Shown: one piece after another, positions 54,725 to 64,000 of the stretch
Layout: the number at the start of each line of letters is the position of its first letter
Position numbering within the stretch: position 1 is the first letter of the stretch
DNA from: Erythrophleum ivorense
Lineage: Eukaryota > Streptophyta > Magnoliopsida > Fabales > Fabaceae
Length of the DNA: 64,000 nt
Assembly: GCA_026724425.1 (NCBI GenBank)
Contig: JAIUCV010000083.1
Span: 1,302,001 to 1,366,000 of the forward strand
Reading direction: 5' to 3'
Program-made: the position numbers and the translations under genes
The notes under the pieces: model-generated
Seen by the model: only the letters and a program-made list of their open reading frames with translations
Databases searched by the model: none
What the model was told of the DNA's origin: nothing

Positions 54725-55531
54725 CTCCCCCCTAAACTTGATTTTGTCAATCATCCCGAGCTTCGAGCGAAGTAACTCGAACTGACTTTTTGGTAATGAC
54801 TTGGTGAAGATATCTGCAACACTATCCTCGCTTCGAACCTCCAAAACTTCAATTTTTCTATCAAGCACCTTCTCCCATATGAAGTGATGTTCCAACTCAA
54901 TGTGCTTCATCCTTGCATGGAACACCGAATTTTTAGCTAGCTTGATAGCACTTTGGTTATCTTCATATTTCTGGGAAAATCCCTGTACAACCAACCTTGC
55001 TTTGTGTCTGTCAATGTTTTCATCTGCCTTGCGCTTGATCCGATACACCCATTTGCAAGAGACGGGTTGGACATCCTTGGGTTTTGGAACCAAATCCCAA
55101 GTTTCATTCTTCTTAAGAGCATCCATCTCCTCCTTCATTGCGGTGTCCCACTCTTTAACTCCTTTTGCTTCATCATATGATGATGGTTCTTCTTCATTAA
55201 AAGGAGCTGCAAAGTAGCATGAGTATGTAGTGACAAACCTTTCATCTCTGAACCGAGCAGGTTTGACAACATTCCATTTTGGCCGTTGATTAGCCATGGA
55301 ACCTTGGTCTTCTTCCTCATCTTCTTCTTGGTTAGTGCTCCCCCTTTCACCTTGCGTCTCCGGTTCAGAACTTCCACCTTCACTTGGTATCTGAACAACT
55401 GGTTCATCGCCTTTAAAGGAATCCGCACCATGTTGCTCAACATACGAATTTGAGGCCGATAACATATAAAAATCTTTAACCCGTGCTCCGGTGTGAACTA
55501 TGTCTGCCTTTAACTCTTGAATATTCTTCAA
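54719..55531 (-). pseudogene. Copia pol remnant with in-frame internal deletion
   Basis: About 270 residues: the end of integrase and an acidic linker, then the start of reverse transcriptase (EWDTAMKEEMDALKKNETWD, CKWVYRIKRK, KARLVVQGFSQKY). It is fused directly to the last part of RNase H (EDNQSAIKLAKN, HHFIWEKV, DIFTKSLPKSQFELLRSKLG). The join near 54975 is in frame. The YVDD motif and integrase core are absent. One small frameshift near 55570 separates it from gag-protease. Confidence 0.88.
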
Positions 55532-56721
55532 GAACTTGACATCTCTTGGGCCAAATAGAACATAATACCTGAGTCCACCGCATTCACCATGGAAAGAAGA
55601 TTCTTCTTTACTCCAGGGACATGGTATACGTTCTTGAGAGTGATTGGGCCTCCATCATCTCCTTCAATAACAACAGTCCCTTCCTTCTCAATCTGGTGGA
55701 TTGAATTATCCGCCGTGATGATAGCTTCTTTCCCGTCATGGCGCCGAAGACTAGAAAATAACTTCTCGTCTCCGGTAATATGATGGTTACAACCCGAATC
55801 CACAATCCAATCATTCCCAAGATTTTTAGTTGTGGATGTACCTGTAGATGCAACCTCCACCGTGAAACATTTACCCCATTCTTCGTCTTCAATGTGATCT
55901 TTTGATTCCGCCATATTGGTTTCCTTCAGCTTGACTGGACAATCCTTTTTGAAGTGCCCAAGCTTCCCGCACCGGTAGCACTTGAACCGCCTCTTGTCTC
56001 CCGTACAAGATCGTTCCCGTCCATCATTATTCTTTGGACCATCATACTTTGATTTTCCTTTGAAGCTCTGTTGCCTCCGAGCTACAAAATCGCTCCCCGA
56101 GTCGTCTTGGATTTTGAATCCCGCCATTTGCGTGGCTAACGATTCTTGCGAAGCTAACAAATTCTCAAACTCTTCCAAGGAAGGTTGTGTAGCCCATCCT
56201 TGAACGGAAGTTACAAACGGTGTATATTCGGGTCGTAAACCACGAATGATAGACCGCTTTAACCGAGCTTCCGAAATTGACTCCTCCGGATTTAGAGTAT
56301 TAATCTCAGAGCAAAGGTTTTTTACCTTGATGAAAAACTCTGAGATTGAAGACTCCCCCTGCTTCGCATTCGCCAACTCATTCTCTAACAGCTGTAGACG
56401 AGCCTCGTTCTTCTTGTTGAACAGTTGATCTAACGCCTGCCAAATTGAACTAGCGGATGTGCACCTTGAGACATGCTCAAATATTCCCGAGGATATTGAC
56501 CTCTTCAAAGCAAACTCCGCCTTGGCATTCTTCCGTGTCCACTCTTTTGTCGCTTCCGCTGTCGCAGCAGCTCCCCTTGGTGGTGTTGTCCTGCTGCCGC
56601 CAACGACATCCCATAAGTCCTCACTCACCAAGTATGACTCCATACATGACTTCCATAACCGGTAGTTAGATTGGTTTAAGATCTCCATACCCAATCCAAC
56701 AACACGACCCATTGATTCCAT
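55528..56721 (-). CDS. Copia Gag-protease
   Basis: 397 residues from the ATG at 56721 (MESMGRVVGLGMEILNQSNY). UBN2-type Gag (LWKSCMESYLVSEDLWDVV, IWQALDQLF), then a basic linker and a CCHC zinc knuckle (CYRCGKLGHFKKDC). The protease has WIVDSGCNHHIT and a VYHVPGVKKNLLS motif. The last dozen residues are out of the original frame. Confidence 0.88.
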   Translation of the reverse strand: MESMGRVVGLGMEILNQSNYRLWKSCMESYLVSEDLWDVVGGSRTTPPRGAAATAEATKEWTRKNAKAEFALKRSISSGIFEHVSRCTSASSIWQALDQLFNKKNEARLQLLENELANAKQGESSISEFFIKVKNLCSEINTLNPEESISEARLKRSIIRGLRPEYTPFVTSVQGWATQPSLEEFENLLASQESLATQMAGFKIQDDSGSDFVARRQQSFKGKSKYDGPKNNDGRERSCTGDKRRFKCYRCGKLGHFKKDCPVKLKETNMAESKDHIEDEEWGKCFTVEVASTGTSTTKNLGNDWIVDSGCNHHITGDEKLFSSLRRHDGKEAIITADNSIHQIEKEGTVVIEGDDGGPITLKNVYHVPGVKKNLLSMVNAVDSGIMFYLAQEMSSS

Positions 56722-56792
56722 ACTTAGAGTAAACCCGAGTTCTCCTAAATTCCGATCTTGATGAGCACAAGATTAGAATGGCTCTGATACCA

Positions 56793-57347
56793 TGTAAAGA
56801 AACCAACACCGATAGTGCTTAGCACTAGCCCAAGATCGTAATACCTGAGAAACCCGAAATAAACAAAAGGCCCTCTAATTATGAAGAAGAATATGGAAGA
56901 ACACTTGGATAATACTTGAAAGACTTTAGAAAAGAGCAAGGGAACTTATTATTAGAACACTCTCTTTATTAACTTGTTCAACTTCTTATACAACTCTTGT
57001 GTTTGTTGTTGTGTACAAATGAGGGGGTGAGGAGGTATTTATAGCCTCCCAAAGCTATCTTACAAGGATCTAGACTCTTCTTCTACCACCTCCTTACTTC
57101 CTAGATATTTTATCTTCTTCTACAACTTTCTTCTACAAACCTTATCCTATCTCTAGAATTATCTTTCATAACATCTAGATTTTTATACATAATTATCTAG
57201 ATTTTTCTATACAAATATCTAGATAATTTAATTTATAGATTTCTCTAGAATCTCTAGAACACCTTAAGGAGGTGATAAACTTTCTAGAATATTTCTAGAG
57301 ATTTCTTTAGAACTTAGCTTAATCCAAAATCAAGTTTAACTTCAATA
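56793..57347 (-). repeat. 5' LTR of deleted copia element (right copy)
   Basis: 555 bp; pairs with 54181-54724. Confidence 0.93.
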
Positions 57348-57535
57348 AATTAAAGTCTGAAAACTGACAGTAATAATGAGATTGTTCTATGATAAAAATA
57401 GATCAGAGAGATAACAAACATATGCAGAAGTGAACCAAGAACAAAGGTTACGTACACATTTGTTTCAGCAAATACAATCTTTCCAAATTCATCAAAGACA
57501 GATCCGATTGACGAACAAATAAATTGATATACTCC

Positions 57536-59410
57536 TTAATTGATATACACGTCACCTTCGTTGTAGATAACACTTATCGCTTGTGCAATTTTGATGACTA
57601 CCTTTGTAACCTGTCGTGGTGCGTGGACTTTTTTCAAGAACTCTTCATTCAGTAGATTATCATTGTAGGCAACCATTTCACTAAGTTTTCTAATCACTTC
57701 TTTTTGGTACAGCCATATTGCTTCATGTAACACTTTACCGCAGTAGTTTCACATCCTCTACTCATGTCATCCTAATCAAAGATAATTATATTAAGAATGC
57801 GACAATGATAAATGATCGATCACCTGGACGTATTCTAAAAATATTCATGATATGAAAGCTAACTTATGAAATTTAACCATGCTTCTAAAAATGTTCATGA
57901 AATGAAAGCTAACTTATGAAACTTAATTAACAGTGTATCGGAATTTAACATAACCAAAACAGGAACTTGTAAAAAAAGACTAGAGGTTAAGGAAAACTCT
58001 TTGTCTTGAGACACCATAATTTATAAAGTTCACATGAGAAATGGTACATAAAAACGATAACCAAATCAAATGTTTGTAAATTCAAAGTTTGTTTTCTTCT
58101 TCTTAACTTTGTCAATTAGTTTTATTAATTTTGTTGTTTTCTTAACTTTTGGATATGATCACCTAATAATATATAATATATAGTAAATTCACATAAAGTA
58201 AATATAAAGAAATTAATGTCTTTGTACCTCGAGGCCGGTAATGTCATTTAGTAGACGCGTTTTTGTGCATAATGATTTGACGAGTTGTGGTCTAGATTTG
58301 AGCCATTCATAAGCTTCATCGTAAGCAATATGTCCCATACCTATCAACATGGCTGCCATAGTCGAGTATATTGCAACCTCAACCTCACAGCCTCCATGTA
58401 CTCGTCAAAACTAGGCATGTAAGGTGCTCGTTTCCATCTGAAGAGATTAACGCTGGCTCTCGTGACTCTCTTGAACTGCCACCAATATGTTTAATAAAGT
58501 ATCATCATCAATTACCCCCCAAAAAAAAAAAATTAGGTTACCAAAAAAATGTTTTGGAAATTAGAGTATAACAATGATAATAAGAAGTTACACACGTATA
58601 TATATTGAAAATTTACAAAGGGTTTAGATTGTTTACTTCTTCTATTGAGGCTTTCAAACAGTAAGATCTTCCTTCTAACCTCAGTTCCCTTTCTAACTCG
58701 TCGAACACATCCAGTATCAATCTAAACACAATTTTTTTTTTTAAATAATCTGGTTGTTTTTCCATTACATCGCTAGGATCCCACCTGTATATATATATAT
58801 CTCATCATCAGCATGAAACATAATACGTTGGGTACCTTTCTAGGCTATCAGCGAGGCTTTCGGCTTCTGGAAGAGACGCATATCTATCAAATGTGTCATC
58901 TAGAAGTACTGAAACCGTGAAGAACTTAGTCAGCATCATCCTCTTCCATGAGAAATGTGGCTCGAAGTTTATCCCTGTCACAAGAAAATAATCTTACAAG
59001 TCTAGGTCCTTATGCCATCTTGCATCATAAACATATATATAACTATTATAGAAAATGACCTAAAAAAAACAAGCTAAAAAAATACTAGAAATCGATCTAG
59101 GAGAGTACATACTATACGTCATAACCGTTTTGAGTTTTTGAAAGTACTGGACCTGTAGTAATTTAAAATTAATCTTCGCAAATTTGAGTAAGAGTTGGTC
59201 GTGATCTTCTTCTTGCTCGTAGAACGAGATATATTCCACGGTAAACAATATCTCCATGCTCCAATGCTGAGATAGACTTACAGCATTTCGTATACGCATT
59301 GAGATTTGAGAGATGAGGCGGGCATGTCCCACTTGAAGCTAATGACTCCAAATGGCTCGATGTGAAGCTTAATGCTTCGTCCATTATGTAATCTGTCGTT
59401 ATCCGCAAGT
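57536..59410 (-). pseudogene. Terpene synthase (TPS) pseudogene, C-terminal half
   Basis: Exon-like blocks on the minus strand, in order: DYIMDEALSFTSSHLESLAS (near 59390); LFTVEYISFYEQEEDHDQLL and FAKINFKLLQVQYFQKLKTV (about 59100-59250); FSWKRMMLTKFFTVSVLLDD with the metal-binding DDTFD (58900-58886); LRLILDVFDELERELRLEGR (about 58650-58735); WKRAPYMPSFDEYMEAV and MAAMLIGMGHIAYDEAYEWL ending LLNDITGLE (58228-58450); and DDMSRGCETTAVKCYMKQYG then NEGDVYIN (57536-57772). Both metal-binding motifs are present. Frameshifts lie near 58385 and 57700, and the N-terminal domain with RR(X)8W is missing. The sequence resembles sesquiterpene-type synthases of Brassicaceae (recall). Confidence 0.85.
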
Positions 59411-60103
59411 GTTCGTGATAAGTTTGAAGATCGATACTCTCACAAACTCAGCTCGAGACTCTTTATTGATATAAGAAAACGAATACAAATCCTCACTCAA
59501 GAGATATCGGAACTTCTCTCTGAGAATTCCGATCAACTCTGCTCACGATCAGAGATCGCCTCAAGACCTAAGTCTCACCAATTCCCAAATCTACGCATAA
59601 AGAGAGCTAAAACGATAACACTCTATTTTATACTTAAATGCAGCAAAGACTCTAAACCAGAAAGAGGCTCTTATTTGCTTCATTCCTCACTTGCTTTGCC
59701 TTTGAATTCCTCTCTTCTTACTATAGCAAGCTTATCATGTCGCAGCTTCGTACAAGCTCAAAATTACCCTTGGCATCATTGATAAGACATTTCTTAAACT
59801 CTCCATCGTCCCCTTGAAATTTATTGAATACATCTATTGGTCAAATTTGAATCACCTTGTTAGAAACATATTGTTATTATATAATTATAACGACTAGTAA
59901 TTGCAGGATTTGGATTTTGAGCAAACGAGTGGATATACCAAACATTTAGATTATCCCATTTCCAACCATCGTTAGGTCTGGAAAGTGAAAGTATTATGTG
60001 ATTGTTCAAAGATTAAAATATTCAAATAATAAACTTTGTTTTCTAATAGAACCTATCTAGGATCGTTGCAAAAAGTCACCCACCTGGTATGTTTTGGGCC
60101 TAA
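59411..60103. other. Unassigned region, possible solo LTR
   Basis: 59416-59800 has an open frame (136 residues from 59372) that I do not recognise. On the minus strand AATAAAGAGTCTCGAGCTGA and the CTTATCA end at 59416 recall the end of a copia LTR, but I find no target duplication. 59800-60040 is AT-rich with nothing recognised. Confidence 0.3.
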
Positions 60104-60234
60104 GAGCACCCGCATCAAAGAACACATGATGGATTCTAAAAAAAATCAATTTTTTCAAAAAAAGAAAAAAAAAAAATTGACGAATCATGAGGCGACACGT
60201 GTAGAACTCGCTTCAGAGAGTCGACTCCAAAAGT
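60104..60234. mobile_element. 131-bp insertion in F-box promoter
   Basis: GGGCCTAA at 60097-60103 and TCGAGCCCATTT at 60235 are contiguous at 32604 and 52812 in paralogous promoters, so 60104-60234 was inserted. It begins GAGCACCCGCATC and holds an A-rich centre. A small nonautonomous DNA transposon is likely; no clear terminal repeats. Confidence 0.5.
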
Positions 60235-60327
60235 TCGAGCCCATTTAGAATTCTTGCATATAAAGTCACTAGGAGAGAAACAAAGCCTAAGTCTTAAAGC
60301 TCCGATCTAGGGTTTGTAGAAAACGCC

Positions 60328-60803
60328 ATGAAACGTTTCCAGCAGCAGCTCTACTCAGATCCTATACCAGTTGATCTACTTATCGATATATTCTCTCGTC
60401 TCCCTAGAAAGTCTATAGATAGGTTTCGTTGCGTATCGAAATTCTGGGGATACATACTTCGTCGTCATGATTTCAGTGAGTTGTTTCTGACTAAGTCTTC
60501 CACTTGTCCACGGATCCTTTTGACCTTAAGGGCTGTTGATGGCAAGTTATTATTCTACTCTTCACCTCAGCCTCAAAATCCAGATGATAACTCTACTCTT
60601 GTAGCCACACGTTATCATACGTCATTCCTCGAATGTATTCCATCTGATAACTGTTCTACGGTCTGTGGATTGGCCCTTCTTCAGGGAGATGATGAAAGAA
60701 AGAGCACGGTGATTTGTAACCCTATCACGAGAGACTTCATAACCTTACCCAAGGTGCTTCTCAAAAACAAAAGTTTACCCCAAGTGAAAGCTAAGAGTAA
60801 TTA
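60328..60803 (+). pseudogene. F-box-associated gene cut by an LTR
   Basis: Starts MKRFQQQLYSDPIPVDLLID with a well-kept F-box (PIPVDLLIDIFSRLPRKSID, RFRCVSKFWGYIL) and the first part of the FBA domain (VDGKLLFYSSPQPQNPDDNS, CSTVCGLALLQGDDERKSTV, ICNPITRDFITLPKVLL). No stop occurs before the LTR begins at 60804; translation would run into its poly-T and end soon after. This is the best-preserved F-box end in the window and shows what is deleted in 32703-33627. Confidence 0.85.
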
Positions 60804-62166
60804 TGAAACAACCGAATTTTTTTTTTTTTTTTTTTATAAATAATTAGCCCAGATTAATATTCCCATAAATATTAATCCTCAACAGCTAATTCAACACAAT
60901 GCGGAAGAAAACCAATAATATTAAATCATAATTAACTATTCAACAATAACCAACAAAGAATAAAACCAATAAACCAATAACCAATAAGCAACCTAAGCCG
61001 GTTTGCTACATTATTAAAATAAAGTCTAACACCCTAAACTCATGAATTCTCAATCAACCACATCATAAATGCCAGAATCCAAATCCTAATCTCATCATCC
61101 TCTTCTCTCGGTCTCTTTCCGCGGATGAACATTGCTGTTACCTGCATCACATTACGAAAGAGATGCGTAAGTATTATCATAAATACTTAGTGAGTGGATC
61201 ATCCTGCCTACAGGCCAATTACGTCAAACACTAGACAAAACATCACAATAATCAACAACAATAACAATACTCAACATTAATCAACAGTATAAACCATCCC
61301 TGTCAGGAAACACTCACGTTTCCTGACACCCAGGTTGGTGTCGACCGACACCTCTATGGTGTCGATCGACGCCATCCTTCTGAGTGTCGATCGACACCCG
61401 GAGGTGTGTCGATCGACACCAGCTCGACGACCCGAAGCCAAAATCTACAAAACAGCGCAGTTTCACAGATAAACACAGATTCGGGGTTTTCAAGGCCCCA
61501 AAATGAATCAAATCAACCAAAACTCGAAGAACACGAAGAACATCAATCCTAAACTCAGAAAATCCACGAAAACTCTAGTGAAACGGACCTACAGTCACGC
61601 ACTCACCTTGGATTTAACGGGAGAAAAGAAAGGAGATGAAACAAGGCTCAGATCTGCTCCAGGAACTCGAAATTTCTCACCAAAATCGCCTCCTTCTCTC
61701 TGCAAAAGTCCAACCTCGAAAACTGTGCCTTTGCTCTGCGGCTACAGTGTTTTAATCGCGAGTTAGGGCTTCAATCGCCCAAAACCGAGCCAAACCGCAA
61801 TCACTTGAATCAAACCGGTCGATTTCACCATAACCGGTGTCGATCGACACCCTCCCTTGGTGTCGGTCGACACCACTCGACCAAACCAACTCCAATTGCA
61901 AATCGATCGACTTAAACCGGAAATCAAACCCGATAACCGGTGTCGATCGACACCCTTCGGGTGTCGATCGATACTAGTCGTTCAGAAGCATTTAACACAC
62001 TTTCTTCGCGATGCTTGAACCTTAGACCGACTGCACAACAATCAAACAAGAACATGCACAGCCAATCCTCAATTCACACCTCTAAGAGCATGTGCCAACT
62101 ACTCCCGAACCCCTAGCATCGTCCAACACCACTTCCAACACAACTTTCTGGTTCACGGATGTTACA
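60804..62166 (-). repeat. Solo LTR of the chromovirus family
   Basis: TGAAACAACCGAATTTT...GGTTCACGGATGTTACA, about 1363 bp, clearly related to 4405-5771 but more diverged. No internal sequence is attached. The flanks AATTA (60799-60803) and AAAGG (62167-62171) do not match, so it is not a simple solo LTR formed within one insertion. The palindrome sites are kept (61338, 61359, 61384, 61406 and 61838-61975). Confidence 0.9.
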
Positions 62167-62405
62167 AAAGGTATGAATCCGATTATGGTTAAACTCTTCA
62201 AATCCTTGAATGCTGACGGTTGTAAAGTTCTTCCTCGCGATATTGTAGAAGTGAAGGCAGAAAAGTTTCTTGTACGTACGACGACGACAACACGATTTCA
62301 CCTGTAGCAGTCATTCCTTCAAACCATTTCTCTCTGATTAAAGGAGGCAATTCGTAAGTCTGCTTTGACCATTTATGATTTCCAGCATCTTGTCTAGAAC
62401 CCACA
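62167..62405 (-). pseudogene. F-box-associated C-terminal fragment, opposite strand
   Basis: The minus strand encodes DAGNHKWSKQTYELPPLIRE, KWFEGMTATGEIVLSSS, and in another frame FYNIARKNFTTVSIQGFEEF and HNRIHTF. This matches 53440-53670. The gene should continue to the left but meets the LTR at 62166, beyond which lies a plus-strand F-box gene. Confidence 0.8.
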
Positions 62406-63235
62406 ACACAAGTTTATCTAAGTCTGCGTCGTCTCGATTTGGTTTCGGTTTAAATCTTTTTTTTTTTTTTTTTGGTTTAACATATGTATGGAGTATTCGG
62501 TATAAGTGAAGTAGGGGTGTCAAATGGGTAACCCGACCCGACCCGACCCAAACCCATTCGGGTTTTAGATTTATAAGGGTCGGGTGAAACCTGACCCATT
62601 TATTTTGTGGGTTATAATTCATTATCCAAACCCTACAATGTTAATACCCATGAGTTAAATGGGTTAAATGAGTATCATATGTGTATAAAATAAAATAATA
62701 AAATTTCAAAACATATTATATATTATTATTAATTCAATGAAAGCTTCAAGTAAAAAATGTGATAAAACAAAATAAAATACTTATAATCAGATAAATATAA
62801 AAGGGTTTTGTGCAAAAAAACCCTCCAACTAATTTTTTTTTGCAAATTAAACCCTCAATTATATTACGTGCAAGTCAATCCCCTGAACTCCAAAGTCACC
62901 CGCTATATAGCCCCTGGTTATATTTGTCACAAATTTAAAAATATTTTCTGCAAAAAAACCCGTGAACTATTATTTTTTTTGCAAATTTAACCCTCAACTT
63001 AAAAAACACACAAATCAAACATACAAATAAGAAGATGTCATTTTTGTAATTTTTACTCGTTACATAAAATATTATGTAATTTTTTTTGCCATTTAAAATA
63101 TTTTAACTATATTTATTAAAAATAATTTAAATAAAAAAATCATCAATCTCACTTCTTTCTTTGGCCTCTACCATTACGAGTCTTTCTCTCGATTAATTTT
63201 ATCATGACTAAGTTGATTTTCTTCTTGATCTCATT
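62406..63235. other. Noncoding AT-rich region with GGGTCGGGT-type repeat end
   Basis: 62512-62600 starts TAGGGGTGTCAAATGGGTAA and continues with ACCCGACCCGACCCG and its reverse, as seen at ends of plant hAT-type elements (recall). 62800-63010 has two copies of a GCAAAAAAACCC...GCAAATT(A/T)AACCCTCAA block. No gene seen. Confidence 0.4.
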
Positions 63236-64000
63236 AGGTTTAAAATAAGTTGTTTTGTTTGTTGATATTTATGTTTATCTTTTGATGTATGTACAAAAAG
63301 AATTTGTGTGATTTTGAAATTAATTTAGAAAGGTTTATTGGTTCATGTATTTTGATGGATTTACAAATACTAGCTAAAATCCCCCTTTAGTAGATTAATG
63401 ATTTTAAAATCAACAAATTCAAAATACATGAACCAAAAAACCCCCATAAATTAATTTCAAAATCATACAAATTCTTTTTGTACATACACCAAAAGAAAAA
63501 CATAAATATCAACAAACAAAACAACTTATTTTAAAATCATTAATCTAATCACATTAATGATTTTAAAGATTTTTCCTGAAAAGCTTGAACAACCCATCTC
63601 GTGTCATCTTTTTTTCCAACAAAATGATAATAAAAAAAGAATTTTTATCCAATATGATCCAATTCTCAAACCACTCGCTATCATTTGTTGGACGACTACT
63701 TCAATACAAGTAACTGCAGAGTTGTACATTTTATGGTTCAATGATCTTAATAATGTGAGAATCTATTTTTCATATTAAAAAAAAATTATCTTGTGGCCTC
63801 TGAAACAGATGTAATCTAAAGCAATTTCTCTTTCTTTAAAATCATTAATCTAGTAAAGGGGGATTTTAGCTAGTATTTGTAAATCCATCAAAATACATGA
63901 ACCAATAAACCCCCATAAATTAATTTCAAAATCACACAAATTCTTTTTTTACATACACCAAAATAAAAACATAAATATCAACAAACAAAACAACTTATTT
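63236..64000. repeat. Foldback repeat leaving the window
   Basis: Plus-strand 63236-63410 reads as the reverse complement of 63838-64000 (AGTTGTTTTGTTTGTTGATA, GGTTCATGTATTTTGATGGA, CTAGCTAAAATCCCCCTTTA). A third copy in the same orientation as the right arm lies at about 63415-63545. The right arm continues past the window end. Confidence 0.75.

Larger units (their letters stand above)
54181..57347 (-). mobile_element. Ty1-copia element with internal deletion
   Basis: LTRs 54181-54724 (544 bp) and 56793-57347 (555 bp; 11 extra bases near 57285), with a target duplication AATTA at 54176-54180 and 57348-57352. The initiator Met primer binding site is at 56781-56792 and the polypurine tract at 54725-54740. 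On the minus strand the LTR starts TATTGAAG instead of the usual TG. The 2-kb interior keeps gag-protease and the two ends of pol; integrase and most of reverse transcriptase are gone. It is non-autonomous but may be mobilised in trans. Confidence 0.92.

Noticed and set aside
59372..59782. 136-codon plus-strand frame as a gene
   Set aside because: No recognisable motif; it starts antisense to the terpene synthase and lies in LTR-like sequence.
62092..62307. 71-codon plus-strand frame ending near 62307
   Set aside because: Spans the LTR edge and is antisense to an F-box fragment.

Overview
This window is nuclear DNA of a flowering plant, most likely a Brassicaceae species close to Arabidopsis. 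The evidence is intron-containing plant genes with GT-AG borders (YAE1-like, EMC3-like, DnaJ type I-like, terpene synthase-like), a cluster of F-box-associated (FBA) genes, and dense nested plant retrotransposons and a CACTA transposon. Nothing looks prokaryotic or organellar. Most of the DNA is mobile or broken; the only genes that look intact are three YAE1-like copies.

Layout. 1-14905: an Athila-like Ty3 element carrying only gag and protease. Its 3' LTR is split by a complete, young minus-strand chromovirus (4405-12796, 5-bp target duplication CATAA), and a chimeric LTR follows. 14906-22595: the 3' part of a CACTA (En/Spm) transposon with a TNP2-like 3' end, a TNP1-like gene with three repeated C-terminal domains, a small unrecognised gene, subterminal repeats and the terminal TTTTCTTGTAGTG. 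19476-20134 and 23044-24032: two clusters of one about 190-bp repeat with a tRNA-like B box, partly arranged as near-perfect palindromes. 22600-24196: F-box remnants. 24197-31723: a complete minus-strand Athila-like element (1578-bp LTRs, ATCTG target duplication), again gag-protease only.

31724-33780: an F-box pseudogene. 33900-44270 and 49036-52735: a mosaic of segmental duplications built from EMC3 fragments, DnaJ fragments and YAE1-like genes in both orientations. Three YAE1 copies (39068-40404, 42421-43756, 50582-51910) keep all five exons. A Ty1-copia element (44271-49035, ATATG duplication) sits inside one duplicate; its empty site survives in another. 52810-53710: F-box pseudogene. 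54181-57347: an internally deleted copia element. 57536-59410: terpene synthase pseudogene. 60328-62405: an F-box gene cut by a solo chromovirus LTR that lacks a target duplication, with part of another F-box gene in opposite orientation on the far side. 62510-64000: simple AT-rich DNA, a GGGTCGGGT-type repeat and a foldback repeat leaving the window.

The elements with two LTRs encode Gag, protease and, in two cases, reverse transcriptase, RNase H and integrase; each is broken or incomplete as read. The observations I rate highest are a likely 115-nt intron between gag and protease in the chromovirus, helically phased GTGTCGATCGACAC palindromes in its LTRs, a conserved 18-nt hairpin downstream of gag-protease in the two Athila-like elements, the foldback repeat array, and the amplified YAE1/DnaJ/EMC3 mosaic.
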